From Bacteroidota bacterium (lineage in GTDB: Bacteria > Bacteroidota > Ignavibacteria > Kryptoniales > JAKASW01), in NCBI GenBank assembly GCA_021845665.1, contig JAJZVO010000036.1, positions 1 to 44,364 of the forward strand: a stretch of 44,364 bases of DNA, read 5' to 3'. A program made the translations under genes and the position numbers. The notes below the pieces were generated by a model that was not told the DNA's origin, did not search any database, and was given only the letters and a program-made list of their open reading frames with translations. Below, in pieces: positions 1 through 8,011 of the stretch (its first letter is position 1; the number at the start of each line of letters is the position of its first letter).

Positions 1-1
1 C

Positions 2-70
2 GAGGGTTATTTCGTCACGAAAGAAAGAGAAGTCGCCATGAAGCTTTATGACTTGGAAGGGGAGGAGTAA
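2..70 (+). CDS. C-terminal end of an unidentified protein (partial)
   Basis: An open frame enters from the left edge and ends at TAA 68-70, giving 22 residues ending in ...KLYDLEGEE. The stop sits next to the ATG at 72, and GGAGGAG inside its last codons serves as ribosome binding site for the next gene, which argues that it is the tail of a real upstream gene in the same operon. Nothing can be said about function from so short a piece. Confidence 0.5.
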   Translation, partial: EGYFVTKEREVAMKLYDLEGEE

Positions 71-71
71 G

Positions 72-566
72 ATGACAAAACGGGATTTCACAACACTAAT
101 GAGCTATGCACGAATCTTCGCACATACCGAGGACGATTCCGACGAGCTGCTCCTGCTGGCATACCAGGAAAGTCTCCGCTTGGGTTCGAAATGTACTATC
201 GCGTTGCTGATCAACTATATGCGACTTACTGCGAAAAGCATCCATCAAAGGAGCTTTCTTACTCTTGATGAAGTAGGGAAAAGTCGGCTTGATGCTTTCA
301 GCAAAGGGAAAAGCTATTTGTCCGAGCCTGTCGCGGATGATTCTACCTTTGAGAATCTAATCGCATCGGATTCAGTTAACCCTTTTGACGATCACGTAGC
401 AGATGAATTTGTTTGTTCTCTGAATGGCTGCGAGAAAAAGGTCCTGACCGAACTGACGGCCGGTTACTCTGTAAGGGAGATCTGCAAGGACCTCAAGATG
501 TCTTCAAAGACCTTTGAGAAGGTTCGCATCTCGCTGCAAGAGAAGGCCGGAAAACATCTTCTCTGA
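72..566 (+). CDS. Sigma-factor-like / LuxR-like helix-turn-helix protein
   Basis: A 164-residue protein. The start is ATG 72 rather than ATG 48, because GGAGGAG at 61-67 lies just in front of it and the previous frame stops at 68-70. The N-terminal two thirds are mostly helical and look vaguely like a sigma region 2-type bundle. The C-terminal segment (EKKVLTELTAGYSVREICKDL...) has the spacing of a sigma region 4 or GerE-type HTH: the first helix after EKKVL, a turn at GYS, and the recognition helix near MSSKTFEKVR. Such short sigma-like proteins are common as regulators on phages and integrated elements. It is probably a DNA-binding regulator of the neighbouring accessory genes. Function is inferred from the HTH only; no specific family is recognised. 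Confidence 0.6.
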   Translation: MTKRDFTTLMSYARIFAHTEDDSDELLLLAYQESLRLGSKCTIALLINYMRLTAKSIHQRSFLTLDEVGKSRLDAFSKGKSYLSEPVADDSTFENLIASDSVNPFDDHVADEFVCSLNGCEKKVLTELTAGYSVREICKDLKMSSKTFEKVRISLQEKAGKHLL

Positions 567-585
567 TTTTCTGCATAGTAGTATA

Positions 586-607
586 GGGACGGGTTCTCGA
601 CCCGTCC
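586..607. repeat. Short palindrome (perfect 8-bp stem, 5-nt loop)
   Basis: GGACGGGT at 587-594 and ACCCGTCC at 600-607 pair perfectly around TCTCG. It lies between the stop at 566 and the next ribosome binding site, and is preceded by TAGTAGTATAG. There is no T-run behind it, so it is a poor intrinsic terminator. It looks like one of the REP-like palindromes scattered through the accessory part. Confidence 0.6.
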
Positions 608-641
608 AGGATAGGTATCAACAAAAACAATGGAGGCTGTC

Positions 642-1145
642 ATGTTACAGCAAATTGAGAAAAAGACTTCGAAGGTTCCGGTTAGTGGAACAATCGAGAG
701 AGTGAACGAGAAGGGCATCAAGGTCAACGGCGAGTGGTTCAATTTCAGCAAGTTCATCCCAAGCGTCCCGACTCTCCATGAAGGTGACCTGATTGAGTTC
801 AAGTCCTCGAAGAATTTCATCAACGAGGTTTCCAAAGTCAGTCCGGCGAACGGCTCCGCTAAGTTCGCCACCGCTGCGCCGAAAGCTTCTGAGGCACCGG
901 AGATCCCGAAGAGCGAGAGCAAGGTGGACGGACCTGGTCCGTCAAATGCCCCACCTTCTCCGGAGGATCCTCCGCAGAAACAAGCGCCGGACGCAGACTC
1001 CGGTCATGGTGAGAGCGATCGCGAAGAGCTCTTCAAGTGCCTCAAGGATGCAGTCCACATCACAGAGCAGCTTGAAACCGTAAGGTTCTCTACACAGGAC
1101 ATATTGAAGCTGGCCCTGACACTTTTCATCCACCGGACAGCGTAG
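642..1145 (+). CDS. OB-like small protein with proline-rich linker, unknown function
   Basis: A 167-residue protein. ATG 642 is chosen over ATG 630 because GGAGG at 632-636 sits five bases in front of it. Residues 10-60 (SGTIERVNEKGIKVNGEWFNF... then EGDLIEFKSS) read as a small five-strand OB-like barrel with the pattern GxI..VN.KGIKVNGEWFN. This is followed by a disordered stretch of about 55 residues rich in A, P, S, E and D, and then a C-terminal helical segment (EELFKCLKDAVHITEQL...). Proteins with this layout occur among phage and plasmid accessory genes and may bind nucleic acid, but that is inference. The stop codon TAG is also the first three bases of the long hairpin repeat at 1143-1230, so the native C-terminus may have been altered by insertion of that repeat. 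Confidence 0.6.
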   Translation: MLQQIEKKTSKVPVSGTIERVNEKGIKVNGEWFNFSKFIPSVPTLHEGDLIEFKSSKNFINEVSKVSPANGSAKFATAAPKASEAPEIPKSESKVDGPGPSNAPPSPEDPPQKQAPDADSGHGESDREELFKCLKDAVHITEQLETVRFSTQDILKLALTLFIHRTA

Positions 1146-1230
1146 TGCCATTCCAACCGAACTTAGCGAACGAAGTGAAGCTAAGTCGGATTTGGAATGA
1201 GCATCCCGCCATGTGATAATTGGCGGGATC
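1143..1230. repeat. Double-hairpin dispersed repeat, copy A
   Basis: The first hairpin has arms CATTCCAA..ACTTAGC and GCTAAGT..TTGGAATG with a 12-nt loop. The second is ATCCCGCC (1203-1210), loop, GGCGGGAT (1222-1229). A diverged copy lies at 11746-11830. The two share the flanks (TAGTGCCATTCCAAC and TTGGAATGAGCATCCCGCC) but differ in the inner arm, where both sides have changed together so that the stem is kept. The first three bases form the stop codon of the preceding gene. There is no T-run, so it is not an ordinary terminator. Confidence 0.75.
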
Positions 1231-1243
1231 AATTGAGGAAACC

Positions 1244-1275
1244 CAGGGTACGTCAGATCCAACCGGCGTACCCTG
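1244..1275. promoter_or_regulatory. Perfect 9-bp inverted repeat upstream of the 1297 gene
   Basis: CAGGGTACG (1244-1252) and CGTACCCTG (1267-1275) are perfect reverse complements with a 14-nt spacer. The right arm ends 21 bases before ATG 1297. It could be an operator, or an RNA hairpin in the leader of the next gene. It is not accompanied by a T-run. Confidence 0.45.
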
Positions 1276-1296
1276 AAATCATAAGGAGTAATCATC

Positions 1297-1647
1297 ATGG
1301 AAGTCACCACAATCACACAGGGAGCGGACACTGAGACCAGACTTCAAATTGCTTTCGAGCGGTTAATTGAAATCAAGCATCAGAGAACCATACTCGATGC
1401 GGAAGAGCAGCTCATTAAGGATGATGCCTTCGATTACCTCACCGGTGTCGCACATACGACCTCCGGCCGCTTCGTCGCGAACGATGTCACCGCCGACGTC
1501 TACGTTTCTTACCGCCCGCAACGTGAGTACGACACAGACCAACTTCAGAAGATCAAAGACCTCGACGAGCAGCTGAGCCGGGCGAAGAAAGCCGGAGTCA
1601 TCATCCATCAGACACCGTACCTCGTTGTAAAAATTGTCCCCTCCTAA
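1297..1647 (+). CDS. Hypothetical small accessory protein
   Basis: A 116-residue protein with a good AAGGAG (1283-1288) eight bases before ATG 1297. The N-terminal half (about residues 14-45) is a charged helix (LIEIKHQRTILDAEEQLIKDD). The middle has a short beta segment (TADVYVSYRP), and a second helix (YDTDQLQKIKDLDEQLSRAKKAG) may pair with the first in a coiled coil before a final beta strand (YLVVKIV). No family is recognised. It lies in line with the sigma-like and OB-like genes and probably belongs to the same mobile element. The hairpin at 1676-1703 follows its stop. Confidence 0.5.
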   Translation: MEVTTITQGADTETRLQIAFERLIEIKHQRTILDAEEQLIKDDAFDYLTGVAHTTSGRFVANDVTADVYVSYRPQREYDTDQLQKIKDLDEQLSRAKKAGVIIHQTPYLVVKIVPS

Positions 1648-1675
1648 GCAGCGCACACCTTACACGAAATACTAT

Positions 1676-1703
1676 CCCGCCTTCGATGGCCGTTGAAGGC
1701 GGG
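1676..1703. repeat. CCCGCC-type palindrome behind the 1297 gene
   Basis: CCCGCCTTC (1676-1684) and GAAGGCGGG (1695-1703) pair perfectly over 9 bp with a 10-nt loop. It lies 28 bases after a stop codon and could slow transcription, but only GTT follows instead of a T-run. The core ATCCCGCC is shared with other palindromes in this island (1203, 10490, 11807). Confidence 0.55.
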
Positions 1704-1734
1704 TTGCGGCCCAATCCGTTGCGCTCTTTGCGCG

Positions 1735-1766
1735 TTTGACATATTCCGGTAATAATCATAATTTTG
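1735..1766 (+). promoter_or_regulatory. Bacteroidetes-type promoter of the first AbiE-like operon
   Basis: TTTG at 1735-1738 is followed after 20 bases by TAATTTTG at 1759-1766, a full match to the Bacteroidetes -7 element TAnnTTTG with its -33 TTTG. A sigma70-like reading (TTGACA 1736-1741, then TAATTT 1759-1764 after 17 bases) also fits. Transcription would start near 1772, inside the inverted repeat described next. Confidence 0.55.
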
Positions 1767-1807
1767 TAAAGGTTTGTGGAAACCCGGCAACTTTCCACAT
1801 ACCTTTA
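1767..1807. promoter_or_regulatory. Large inverted repeat, probable antitoxin operator
   Basis: TAAAGGTTTGTGGAAA (1767-1782) and TTTCCACATACCTTTA (1792-1807) are reverse complements with one mismatch in 16, separated by 9 bases. The repeat lies directly on the expected start of transcription and ends at the ribosome binding site. AbiEi antitoxins are known to bind inverted repeats in their own promoter and repress it, so an autoregulatory operator is the likely role. An RNA hairpin covering the leader is an alternative. Confidence 0.6.
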
Positions 1808-1825
1808 AAGGAGCAGAGGAACACC

Positions 1826-2596
1826 ACGGCAGACAAATATCTCGACAAATATTACGACGAAATTAAACGCGGACTCGGCAAGGAAAAGCTGTTTTCCGTG
1901 CGAGAAGTCGAGAGGTTGCTGGGACTCAAACCAACTTCAGTCTGGCAGATCCTAAGCCGCCTGACCAGGGAAGGAAGAGTCCATCGGATCAGCAGGGGCA
2001 GATACACGATATCCCCTCAACCTCGACGCAATCCTCCGGTTCCGGAAAGCTCAAGGAAGATTGTCGCCCTTCTCCAGGCAGAAGGCATTCAGTTCACGCT
2101 GACCGGCTTGGATTTGCTTCTGGACTTTGTCCAGCATCAACCAGAAACCCTGTTTCATCTTATCTACACTCCCAGGGGAGCGGGTGAATGGGCACAAAGC
2201 ACTCTCCGTAGCAGCACACTCATGCCTCTATTGGAACCCGGTACCCATGAAATAGAAAATTCAATAGCATCTTCAGAACGGGAGATAATTATCATCCGAG
2301 AACGGCAGAGTCCTGTTGCGTCACAAGAAAATCTGGCGACTAAAGAAAGAGCGTTTGTGGACCTGTACTTTGAATCAACAAGAAGGCTCATTCCCTTTCC
2401 AGTTCAGGAGGTCGCCTATATCTTCGAGAACATGCGATCCACATCCACCCTGAATCAGCCTCAGCTGATAAGGTACGCACATGAACGGAAGATAGACGGA
2501 GAAATAGAAGCTATACTTGAATATCCTAGGGGCAGACTTGCAAGAAGGAATCCAAGGCTTTCATTATTCCTTAAGAGCTTGAAGGCAATTAGATGA
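1826..2596 (+). CDS. AbiEi-like antitoxin / winged-helix regulator, start codon ACG or lost
   Basis: A protein of about 256 residues. An N-terminal winged helix (EKLFSVREVERLLGLKPTSV...LTREGRVHRISRGRYTI) is the pattern of AbiEi-type antitoxins and related regulators paired with nucleotidyltransferase toxins. The rest is a mixed alpha/beta domain of the kind that fills the remaining part of these antitoxins. Its stop overlaps the ATG of the nucleotidyltransferase gene by four bases (ATGA). No ATG, GTG or TTG lies in a sensible place: the only upstream in-frame TTG (1736) is part of the promoter. The best-placed codon is ACG 1826, six bases behind AGAGG (1815-1819), so the gene either uses ACG or has lost its ATG by one T-to-C change. 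The family call is fairly sure; the state of expression is not. Confidence 0.65.
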   Translation, partial: TADKYLDKYYDEIKRGLGKEKLFSVREVERLLGLKPTSVWQILSRLTREGRVHRISRGRYTISPQPRRNPPVPESSRKIVALLQAEGIQFTLTGLDLLLDFVQHQPETLFHLIYTPRGAGEWAQSTLRSSTLMPLLEPGTHEIENSIASSEREIIIIRERQSPVASQENLATKERAFVDLYFESTRRLIPFPVQEVAYIFENMRSTSTLNQPQLIRYAHERKIDGEIEAILEYPRGRLARRNPRLSLFLKSLKAIR

Positions 2597-3765
2597 CCTA
2601 CAAACTGGATAAGCTTGTTCACTCAGAAGAACACTTCGCGGAGGAATACCTGAAGAGCCGGCAGAAAGAATATGGTTTCACACAGCTGACAAAGGTAAAG
2701 ACTTTCCTCTGGGATTTCGAATTACTTGCTCAACTCCAACGAAAGCTCGGTTCCAAGGTTGTCCTTAAAGGTGGTGCAGCTGCTCAACTGTTCTTTCCTC
2801 CAGAGAAGCAGAGAACGAGTGTTGACATTGACGTGATCTATTCAGGCAACGAAGACGAAATGCAACAAGTGTTAGACTCGATTCATTCGGATTTTGGTGA
2901 AGACGACGTATTCTTCAAATTCACGAAGTATATCCCAAAGAGACCAACGAAAGTTCTTCCGCTCCAGACATTCTACGTTGCGGTTCCCGGCGTTCTCGGC
3001 GAGGAAACAAATCAAATTAATATCAAGCTGGACTTTCACATGATCCGCGACACCAAGGTGAAGGTTATCGATCTCAAAGGTGCTGTTGCATTAGGGGTAC
3101 CGTTGGCTTTTGCTCCAAGATGTTTAACTGTCGAGAGCCTGGTAGGTGACAAACTCCTCACGCTGGCAAGGGGAAGTGTCGGTATTCCTCCCGGACGCGA
3201 AGCGGACATTCCAAAGCAGCTATACGATCTGAATGCATTGACGTCGCTGCAAAGGTTCGAGAATTTGGCGCACCTATGGTTAGCCTCCGGCGAATTCTTA
3301 CAGCTTGAGATTTTAAATACTGGCCAGGCAATCGATGAACGGACCGTTTACAGTCAGATCGTTGACACACTTCGGAGATATTCAACTGTGGCAGGGAACG
3401 AGCCTGACAGTGAGGCGCTCAAGGTGCTGAAGGAATTCAGAGGCAACTATGAGCCGCGGCCATTTATGAACATGATCCAATGGGAGACAGTGTGCAAGAG
3501 GCTCGAATACTTTTCCTGGTGCCTCAGAGAGAAATCAGCTGAGGCCATTCGCTTACTAAAACAAGCCGACGCTATGGCCGATCAGATTTCCAGCACGAAG
3601 GATCGTCAGAGCCAGACTAAGAAACTGTTCAGTATTCTCCAATCCCTCAGTCCCTCAGGAAAGATTGGGAGGTTTCGGAATGTCACACCTGAAAGGATCT
3701 TCTGGGAAATCATATCGCTGGATAAAATCACCATCGAAGAAATAAGGTCCGCTCTCACTTCATAG
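2593..3765 (+). CDS. AbiEii-like nucleotidyltransferase (type IV toxin)
   Basis: A 390-residue protein. Residues 55-82 carry the nucleotidyltransferase signature: LKGG (58-61), then about ten residues, then RTSVDIDV with the acidic pair D78 and D80 of the DNA polymerase beta-like fold. A later beta strand (INIKLDFHM) has the third acidic residue. Residues 170-190 (LTVESLVGDKLLTLARG) match the AbiEii helix that contains a conserved Lys, and the DLNAL segment follows. The C-terminal 150 residues are helical and longer than in classical AbiEii. Toxins of this family transfer nucleotides to tRNA ends or other RNA and block growth, in phage defence or element maintenance. It is co-translated with the HTH gene before it (overlap 2593-2596). 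Confidence 0.75.
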   Translation: MTYKLDKLVHSEEHFAEEYLKSRQKEYGFTQLTKVKTFLWDFELLAQLQRKLGSKVVLKGGAAAQLFFPPEKQRTSVDIDVIYSGNEDEMQQVLDSIHSDFGEDDVFFKFTKYIPKRPTKVLPLQTFYVAVPGVLGEETNQINIKLDFHMIRDTKVKVIDLKGAVALGVPLAFAPRCLTVESLVGDKLLTLARGSVGIPPGREADIPKQLYDLNALTSLQRFENLAHLWLASGEFLQLEILNTGQAIDERTVYSQIVDTLRRYSTVAGNEPDSEALKVLKEFRGNYEPRPFMNMIQWETVCKRLEYFSWCLREKSAEAIRLLKQADAMADQISSTKDRQSQTKKLFSILQSLSPSGKIGRFRNVTPERIFWEIISLDKITIEEIRSALTS

Positions 3766-4225
3766 TTCACCTCCTGGGCCCAGACTTTCGGTCGACAACT
3801 GGGCAGCTAATCCTCGAATTCTCCGTGGCACGAATATGGCACTATGGTCATACACTTTCATACTAACCGATACCTCTCCTTGTCAGGCATTTCAGCGAAA
3901 TCAACAAGAAAACGGGTGAATTGATCCCTCTGAAAGCATTGCAGATACCTGTCGCGCAGGAGGCCACAGGCCTTATCCCTTGACACTGTGCGTAACGCCG
4001 AAATCCCGCAATGCATGGTGGATTTTCGCTTATCGCTTATCGACGCCACGACAAACTTACTTAAGCTTATTGATTTCGATAGGTAAAATTGTCGCTGATG
4101 AATTAAACTCAGGAAAGCGTCAGGCGCGTCCCGTGCATTTCGGAGATTGTGACGCCGACAGTTGACGATTGGTTCAAAACCGCCGCACATATTGATAAAG
4201 TGCGGAGGAGCAGAACCAAGGCGTC
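3766..4225. other. Non-coding or decayed stretch between the two defence modules
   Basis: Several short frames exist on both strands, the longest being 110 codons on the minus strand (3858-4190), but none has a ribosome binding site, family signature or convincing codon pattern. No hairpin terminator is visible for either neighbouring gene. It probably holds remnants of an older gene. Confidence 0.4.
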
Positions 4226-4256
4226 CACTTCATGCCCGTTATATGCCCGGTCGCGG
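4226..4256. repeat. 31-bp direct repeat, left copy
   Basis: The block CACTTCATGCCCGTTATATG followed by CCCGGTCGCGG recurs at 8861-8891 with two mismatches in 31. It contains the short tandem ATGCCCG-TTAT-ATGCCCG. It lies 46 bases beyond the stop of the helicase gene, which reads towards it. Confidence 0.8.
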
Positions 4257-4302
4257 ACGGAAAAGTATATCTGAGCTATCCTCCAATCGACCCTGCGCTA
4301 GC

Positions 4303-7272
4303 TCAAAGCCCGACGCTCTTCAACAACTCACTTGCAATGTTGGAACTCTCCAGCCTCATCATGGTCTCCTCAGAAGTGCCGAAGCTCAGAAGGTTTATGC
4401 TTCCATACCAGACAATGCGTTCATCTATGACTGCAAATTTCTGGTGCACACCGGATTTGAATAGCAGATTGACACCATCGTTTCGCAAAATATCTAAGGT
4501 TTCACGCAATTGCGGCCTATCCTTTTCCTTGAAGTCTTCGCATGGCCTCGTCATGATCGCCACCTTGATGTTCTTATCAATCGACCTTCTGAAGTGTTCA
4601 TGGAACTTCATTATCCGCCTTCTCATAACGAAAGGGCTGATTATGAAAATGTTCCCGTATGCATTATCAATGTCGCCGCAGTAAACCGGATAGAAACTGC
4701 TCGTGTCGAAAATGAAATTCGCGGCTTCCGGCGCGGCCGCGCCACCTTTGATTTTATATCCGAAGGAAGCATATCCGTTGAGTCGTTTGTTGTACATCTT
4801 TTCAAACATTCGCACATGCGTGTCGACATAGTCATAGACTTGAACCTCTTTCTTGTTTTCATGTGTTCGGTGTAACCTGCCGACGTATTGTTGTAAAGTC
4901 CCTCTCCAGGAAATTGGCATGGCCAGGAACAGTGTATCGAGACGGGGCTCATCAAAACCTTCACCTATATATTTCCCCGTTGCGACTATAGTCAAAGGAT
5001 TCTGTTGAGGTACATCGGAAATCTTTCTAAGTGCTTCTCTGGTTTGCCTGACCCCGTATTTGCCTGTCAGAGGAATTACATCCGCCATCTTCTCTCTTAT
5101 CTTGCCTGCAAGTGTTTCAACATGGGAGGTCCTTTCAGTCAGCACAAGCGAACTCCTGCCAGCCTCGTAATTCGCAATCACGTCATTGGCTATGAGCCTG
5201 TTCCGCATTTCGCTGGCTGCTAACTCAGAATAGAGCTCTTGGATGCCAGGTTCTTTTCTGTCCGAAACCGATACGTTACTATCAACTGGAATTATAAAAC
5301 TTGTGAATCTTGGAATCACATAATGATCGAACGGCGACTGCTCCAACTGTGTCCTTGTATCCGCTTTGTACCTCATCGGTCCGCAGTGCATGAATATAAT
5401 TGGATGATGCCCGTCCAATCTCACCGGCGTCGCAGTCAACCCGTAAACGTATCTGGCGTGAAGGTTCTTGAGAACCTGCTCAAAAGTGAAGGCAGGGACA
5501 TGGTGGCACTCATCCACAATGACCATTCCATAATACCTTACCCGCTCGGAGATCTCATAGTTTCTGTGCAGAGATTGCATGATTCCGACGTCGACTATAC
5601 GGGTTGGACTATCTATGTCTCCACCAATTTCGCCTATTAGTGAGACTTGCTTCGGTCTCCCGCGCCTCTTCTCCGGTTGAGGGACTTCTTCTTTGATGGT
5701 TAGGAACTCTGATAGCTTCTTTACCCACTGCGAAAGGAGTTGTTTTCTGTGGACTATTACGAGTGTGCTCGTTTTCCTCTCTGCAATCAGTTTTGCAGCT
5801 ACTACAGTTTTGCCGAATGCGGTCGCAGCAGCCAACACGCCGTTATCAAATTTCATTAACTCATTTACTGCCGGAAGCTGTTCATCTCTCAGCGTCCCAT
5901 TAAACCCGATATCGATACTCCTGCCAGGATTGGTTTCGTCTGAAATGGTCGGTTCGACATTAAGTTTGCTCAATAAAGCCTGCACCTCTGCCAAGCAACC
6001 CCTCGGCAGGCAGAGATACTTGTCCGTCTCGTCGGAGCATGAGATGATTCTTGGCTTGTTGTACGTTGGCAAGCGCATCGCCTGGGCTTTATAAAACTCA
6101 GGGTTCTTAAATGCCGCCAACCTTTTTAACGCGTTCAATCCCCTCTGGGAGATGCCCTCCTTCAAAACATAAATCATATTTGCCTTTACAACGCTTGGCT
6201 TCTCTGGGAAATCGTCCTTCTTCAACGAAATTGTCGGCGTTCTCTGCCATGGTCTTTGTGTCTCCGTGTCGTCTCTTCTTAATACCCCAAGATCGTTTCC
6301 GATTCCGAAGATAGAAAGTCTTTTCGTCAATGAACCGATTTCGTCTTCGGATAGTTTCCTCATCGAACTCAAGAAATCCCACTGGTCTGGATACGGTTTC
6401 AATTGCTCATCGATGAAAACGCTGTTCCCCTTCTTCCGCGGTTCCATCTGCAAGGGAAGTGCAATCAGATTTTCGAACCCTCCCTTCGGCATAGTATCCT
6501 GATTGGGAAAGAATCTGTCGTATGACTTGAACCCGATTTCATGCCTCTTGTTCATCGAGTAGGTCAGCAGGGCCGAGCCGAACTTTCGGGCCGAAGCTGC
6601 CGGTATTGGTTCTTCAAAGAAGAACCAGAGGTGAGCGCCGTCGCCTGAACGTGACCGTTCCGCCGCAATGGGGATGTTCAACTCGGAACACACGTTTCTC
6701 AACACCGATATGTCTTTTTGCCAACCGTCATCGTCGAAGTCGATTGCCAGCAAGTAACACGTGTCATCCTGGCACATAGGATATAGTCCGGCTGTGATCT
6801 TTCCACTGAGATGCTCTTCAACGACACTGTCATTCAAAATCTCGAACGACTTGTTACTGCACTCATAGCATTTGATTCGCGGCTTGTTGCAGATGCCGGA
6901 CTTCCATTCGTTGAGGCAGGCAGGCGAGTATCCGGATTTTCCATTTGAATTTTGCCATCTCTTCGCATAGACATCGGTTCTTCCTCTAAAGAGTGACATG
7001 AAGAGATCGATCTTTGCTTCAGATCTACTTTGCTGATTCACTCTTCGATTCGGATTCGTCCTGACTGCGTCGGTTAGAGCATCGTTGGGGATACCGGTTA
7101 TGTTTTCGGGACTCGCCTTTTCAACTTTCCTTGGTGCCAAGTCATTTGGATGATCGAGCGCCGCGAGCTGGGCTTTGAGTGTCTCGACCTCCGCCCTCAG
7201 CCTATCGTTCTCGATTAGCAGGGCCTGATACTTATTCAGAAGCGACAGGACATTTTTCTTGTCAGTCGTCAT
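4303..7272 (-). CDS. TOTE-type conflict protein: archaeo-eukaryotic primase + SF2 helicase + phospholipase D domain
   Basis: A 989-residue protein. Residues 1-45 form a coiled coil. Residues 88-305 match the primase domain of TOTE conflict systems: FRGRTDVYAKRW, a Cys cluster C119, C128, C135, C138 that could bind zinc, catalytic AIDFD with D178 and D180, SGDGAH with H214, and SYDRFFPNQDT..GGFENLIALPLQ. Residues 455-830 are a superfamily 2 helicase: TAFGKT Walker A (K488), VDECHH (587-591), GLTATP (611-616) and YVGRLHR. The C-terminal 110 residues hold a single phospholipase D motif, HQKFAVID (H943, K945, D950). Primase-helicase-nuclease fusions of this sort are placed among anti-phage or anti-plasmid systems. 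It is transcribed away from the divergent AbiE pair 98 bases off, and both lie between direct repeats. The domain call is firm; the defence role is family-based inference. Confidence 0.85.
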   Translation of the reverse strand: MTTDKKNVLSLLNKYQALLIENDRLRAEVETLKAQLAALDHPNDLAPRKVEKASPENITGIPNDALTDAVRTNPNRRVNQQSRSEAKIDLFMSLFRGRTDVYAKRWQNSNGKSGYSPACLNEWKSGICNKPRIKCYECSNKSFEILNDSVVEEHLSGKITAGLYPMCQDDTCYLLAIDFDDDGWQKDISVLRNVCSELNIPIAAERSRSGDGAHLWFFFEEPIPAASARKFGSALLTYSMNKRHEIGFKSYDRFFPNQDTMPKGGFENLIALPLQMEPRKKGNSVFIDEQLKPYPDQWDFLSSMRKLSEDEIGSLTKRLSIFGIGNDLGVLRRDDTETQRPWQRTPTISLKKDDFPEKPSVVKANMIYVLKEGISQRGLNALKRLAAFKNPEFYKAQAMRLPTYNKPRIISCSDETDKYLCLPRGCLAEVQALLSKLNVEPTISDETNPGRSIDIGFNGTLRDEQLPAVNELMKFDNGVLAAATAFGKTVVAAKLIAERKTSTLVIVHRKQLLSQWVKKLSEFLTIKEEVPQPEKRRGRPKQVSLIGEIGGDIDSPTRIVDVGIMQSLHRNYEISERVRYYGMVIVDECHHVPAFTFEQVLKNLHARYVYGLTATPVRLDGHHPIIFMHCGPMRYKADTRTQLEQSPFDHYVIPRFTSFIIPVDSNVSVSDRKEPGIQELYSELAASEMRNRLIANDVIANYEAGRSSLVLTERTSHVETLAGKIREKMADVIPLTGKYGVRQTREALRKISDVPQQNPLTIVATGKYIGEGFDEPRLDTLFLAMPISWRGTLQQYVGRLHRTHENKKEVQVYDYVDTHVRMFEKMYNKRLNGYASFGYKIKGGAAAPEAANFIFDTSSFYPVYCGDIDNAYGNIFIISPFVMRRRIMKFHEHFRRSIDKNIKVAIMTRPCEDFKEKDRPQLRETLDILRNDGVNLLFKSGVHQKFAVIDERIVWYGSINLLSFGTSEETMMRLESSNIASELLKSVGL

Positions 7273-7369
7273 GCCGGGAGTCCGTTTGAAATTTAACGTT
7301 TCCTTCGGGAAGAACGCGAATTTGGCGCAATTGGTTGCAATAATATGTCGATGATGCTAAGTTATTGCC

Positions 7370-8011
7370 ATGGAATTTAAACGACTCGTCAATATTGTCG
7401 ACGATGAACCGGTCTTTGAGACGGGATTTCTGCTGGCAGGAAATGCAGATCCAAAGGATGTGATCCTGCAGCTCTCCCGGTGGACAAAGGCCGGCCGAAT
7501 TTACCAGATTCGGCGTGGACTTTACGCGCTCGCGCCACCGTACCGAAAGGTAAAACCGCATCCGTTCCTCGTGGCGAATCGCATGGTCAGGGCATCCTAT
7601 GTAAGCTGCCAGTCAGCTCTCGAGTTCCACGGATTGATCCCTGAACACACTCCGGTTGTAGTGAGCGTCACGACCTCGCGACCCGGCCGCTGGAAGACGC
7701 CGCTCGGTGTCTTTGAGTTCCGCCATATCAAGAAGACATTATTCTCGGGATATCAATCGGTCGAAGTGGGCAGTGGACAGAACGCCTTTGTTGCCTCTCC
7801 GGAAAAAGCTCTCCTTGACCTTGTCTACCTGCAGCCTGGTGCTGACGACGAATCTTACCTGAGCGAGCTCAGGCTCAAGAACTTCGAGAAACTCGATCCC
7901 GGAATTCTACAAGAATTAGCCGCAAAGTCGGAGAGCCCAAAGCTGGTCAGGGCTGCCAACCTGATTACAGCATTGGCGCGCAAGGAAGCGGAGGAGTACA
8001 GGATGCTATGA
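7370..8011 (+). CDS. abiEi: AbiEi-type antitoxin (type IV toxin-antitoxin)
   Basis: A 213-residue protein with the usual two domains: an N-terminal winged helix (about 15-60; VILQLSRWTKAGRIYQIRRGLYAL) and a C-terminal domain with the family landmarks YVSCQSALEFHGLIPE, VVSVTTSRPGRWKTPLGVFEFRHIK and ASPEKALLDLVYL. AbiEi antitoxins neutralise the partner toxin without stable binding and repress their own promoter. The start ATG 7370 has no clear Shine-Dalgarno sequence, so a short-leader mRNA is possible. Its stop overlaps the ATG of the toxin gene (ATGA, 8008-8011). It is divergent from the TOTE gene and shares a 97-bp promoter region with it, which may coordinate the two. Confidence 0.88.
   Translation: MEFKRLVNIVDDEPVFETGFLLAGNADPKDVILQLSRWTKAGRIYQIRRGLYALAPPYRKVKPHPFLVANRMVRASYVSCQSALEFHGLIPEHTPVVVSVTTSRPGRWKTPLGVFEFRHIKKTLFSGYQSVEVGSGQNAFVASPEKALLDLVYLQPGADDESYLSELRLKNFEKLDPGILQELAAKSESPKLVRAANLITALARKEAEEYRML

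Noticed and set aside
3858-4190. 110-codon minus-strand frame between the defence modules
   Set aside because: No ribosome binding site, no motif and unconvincing composition; kept only as part of the decayed stretch.
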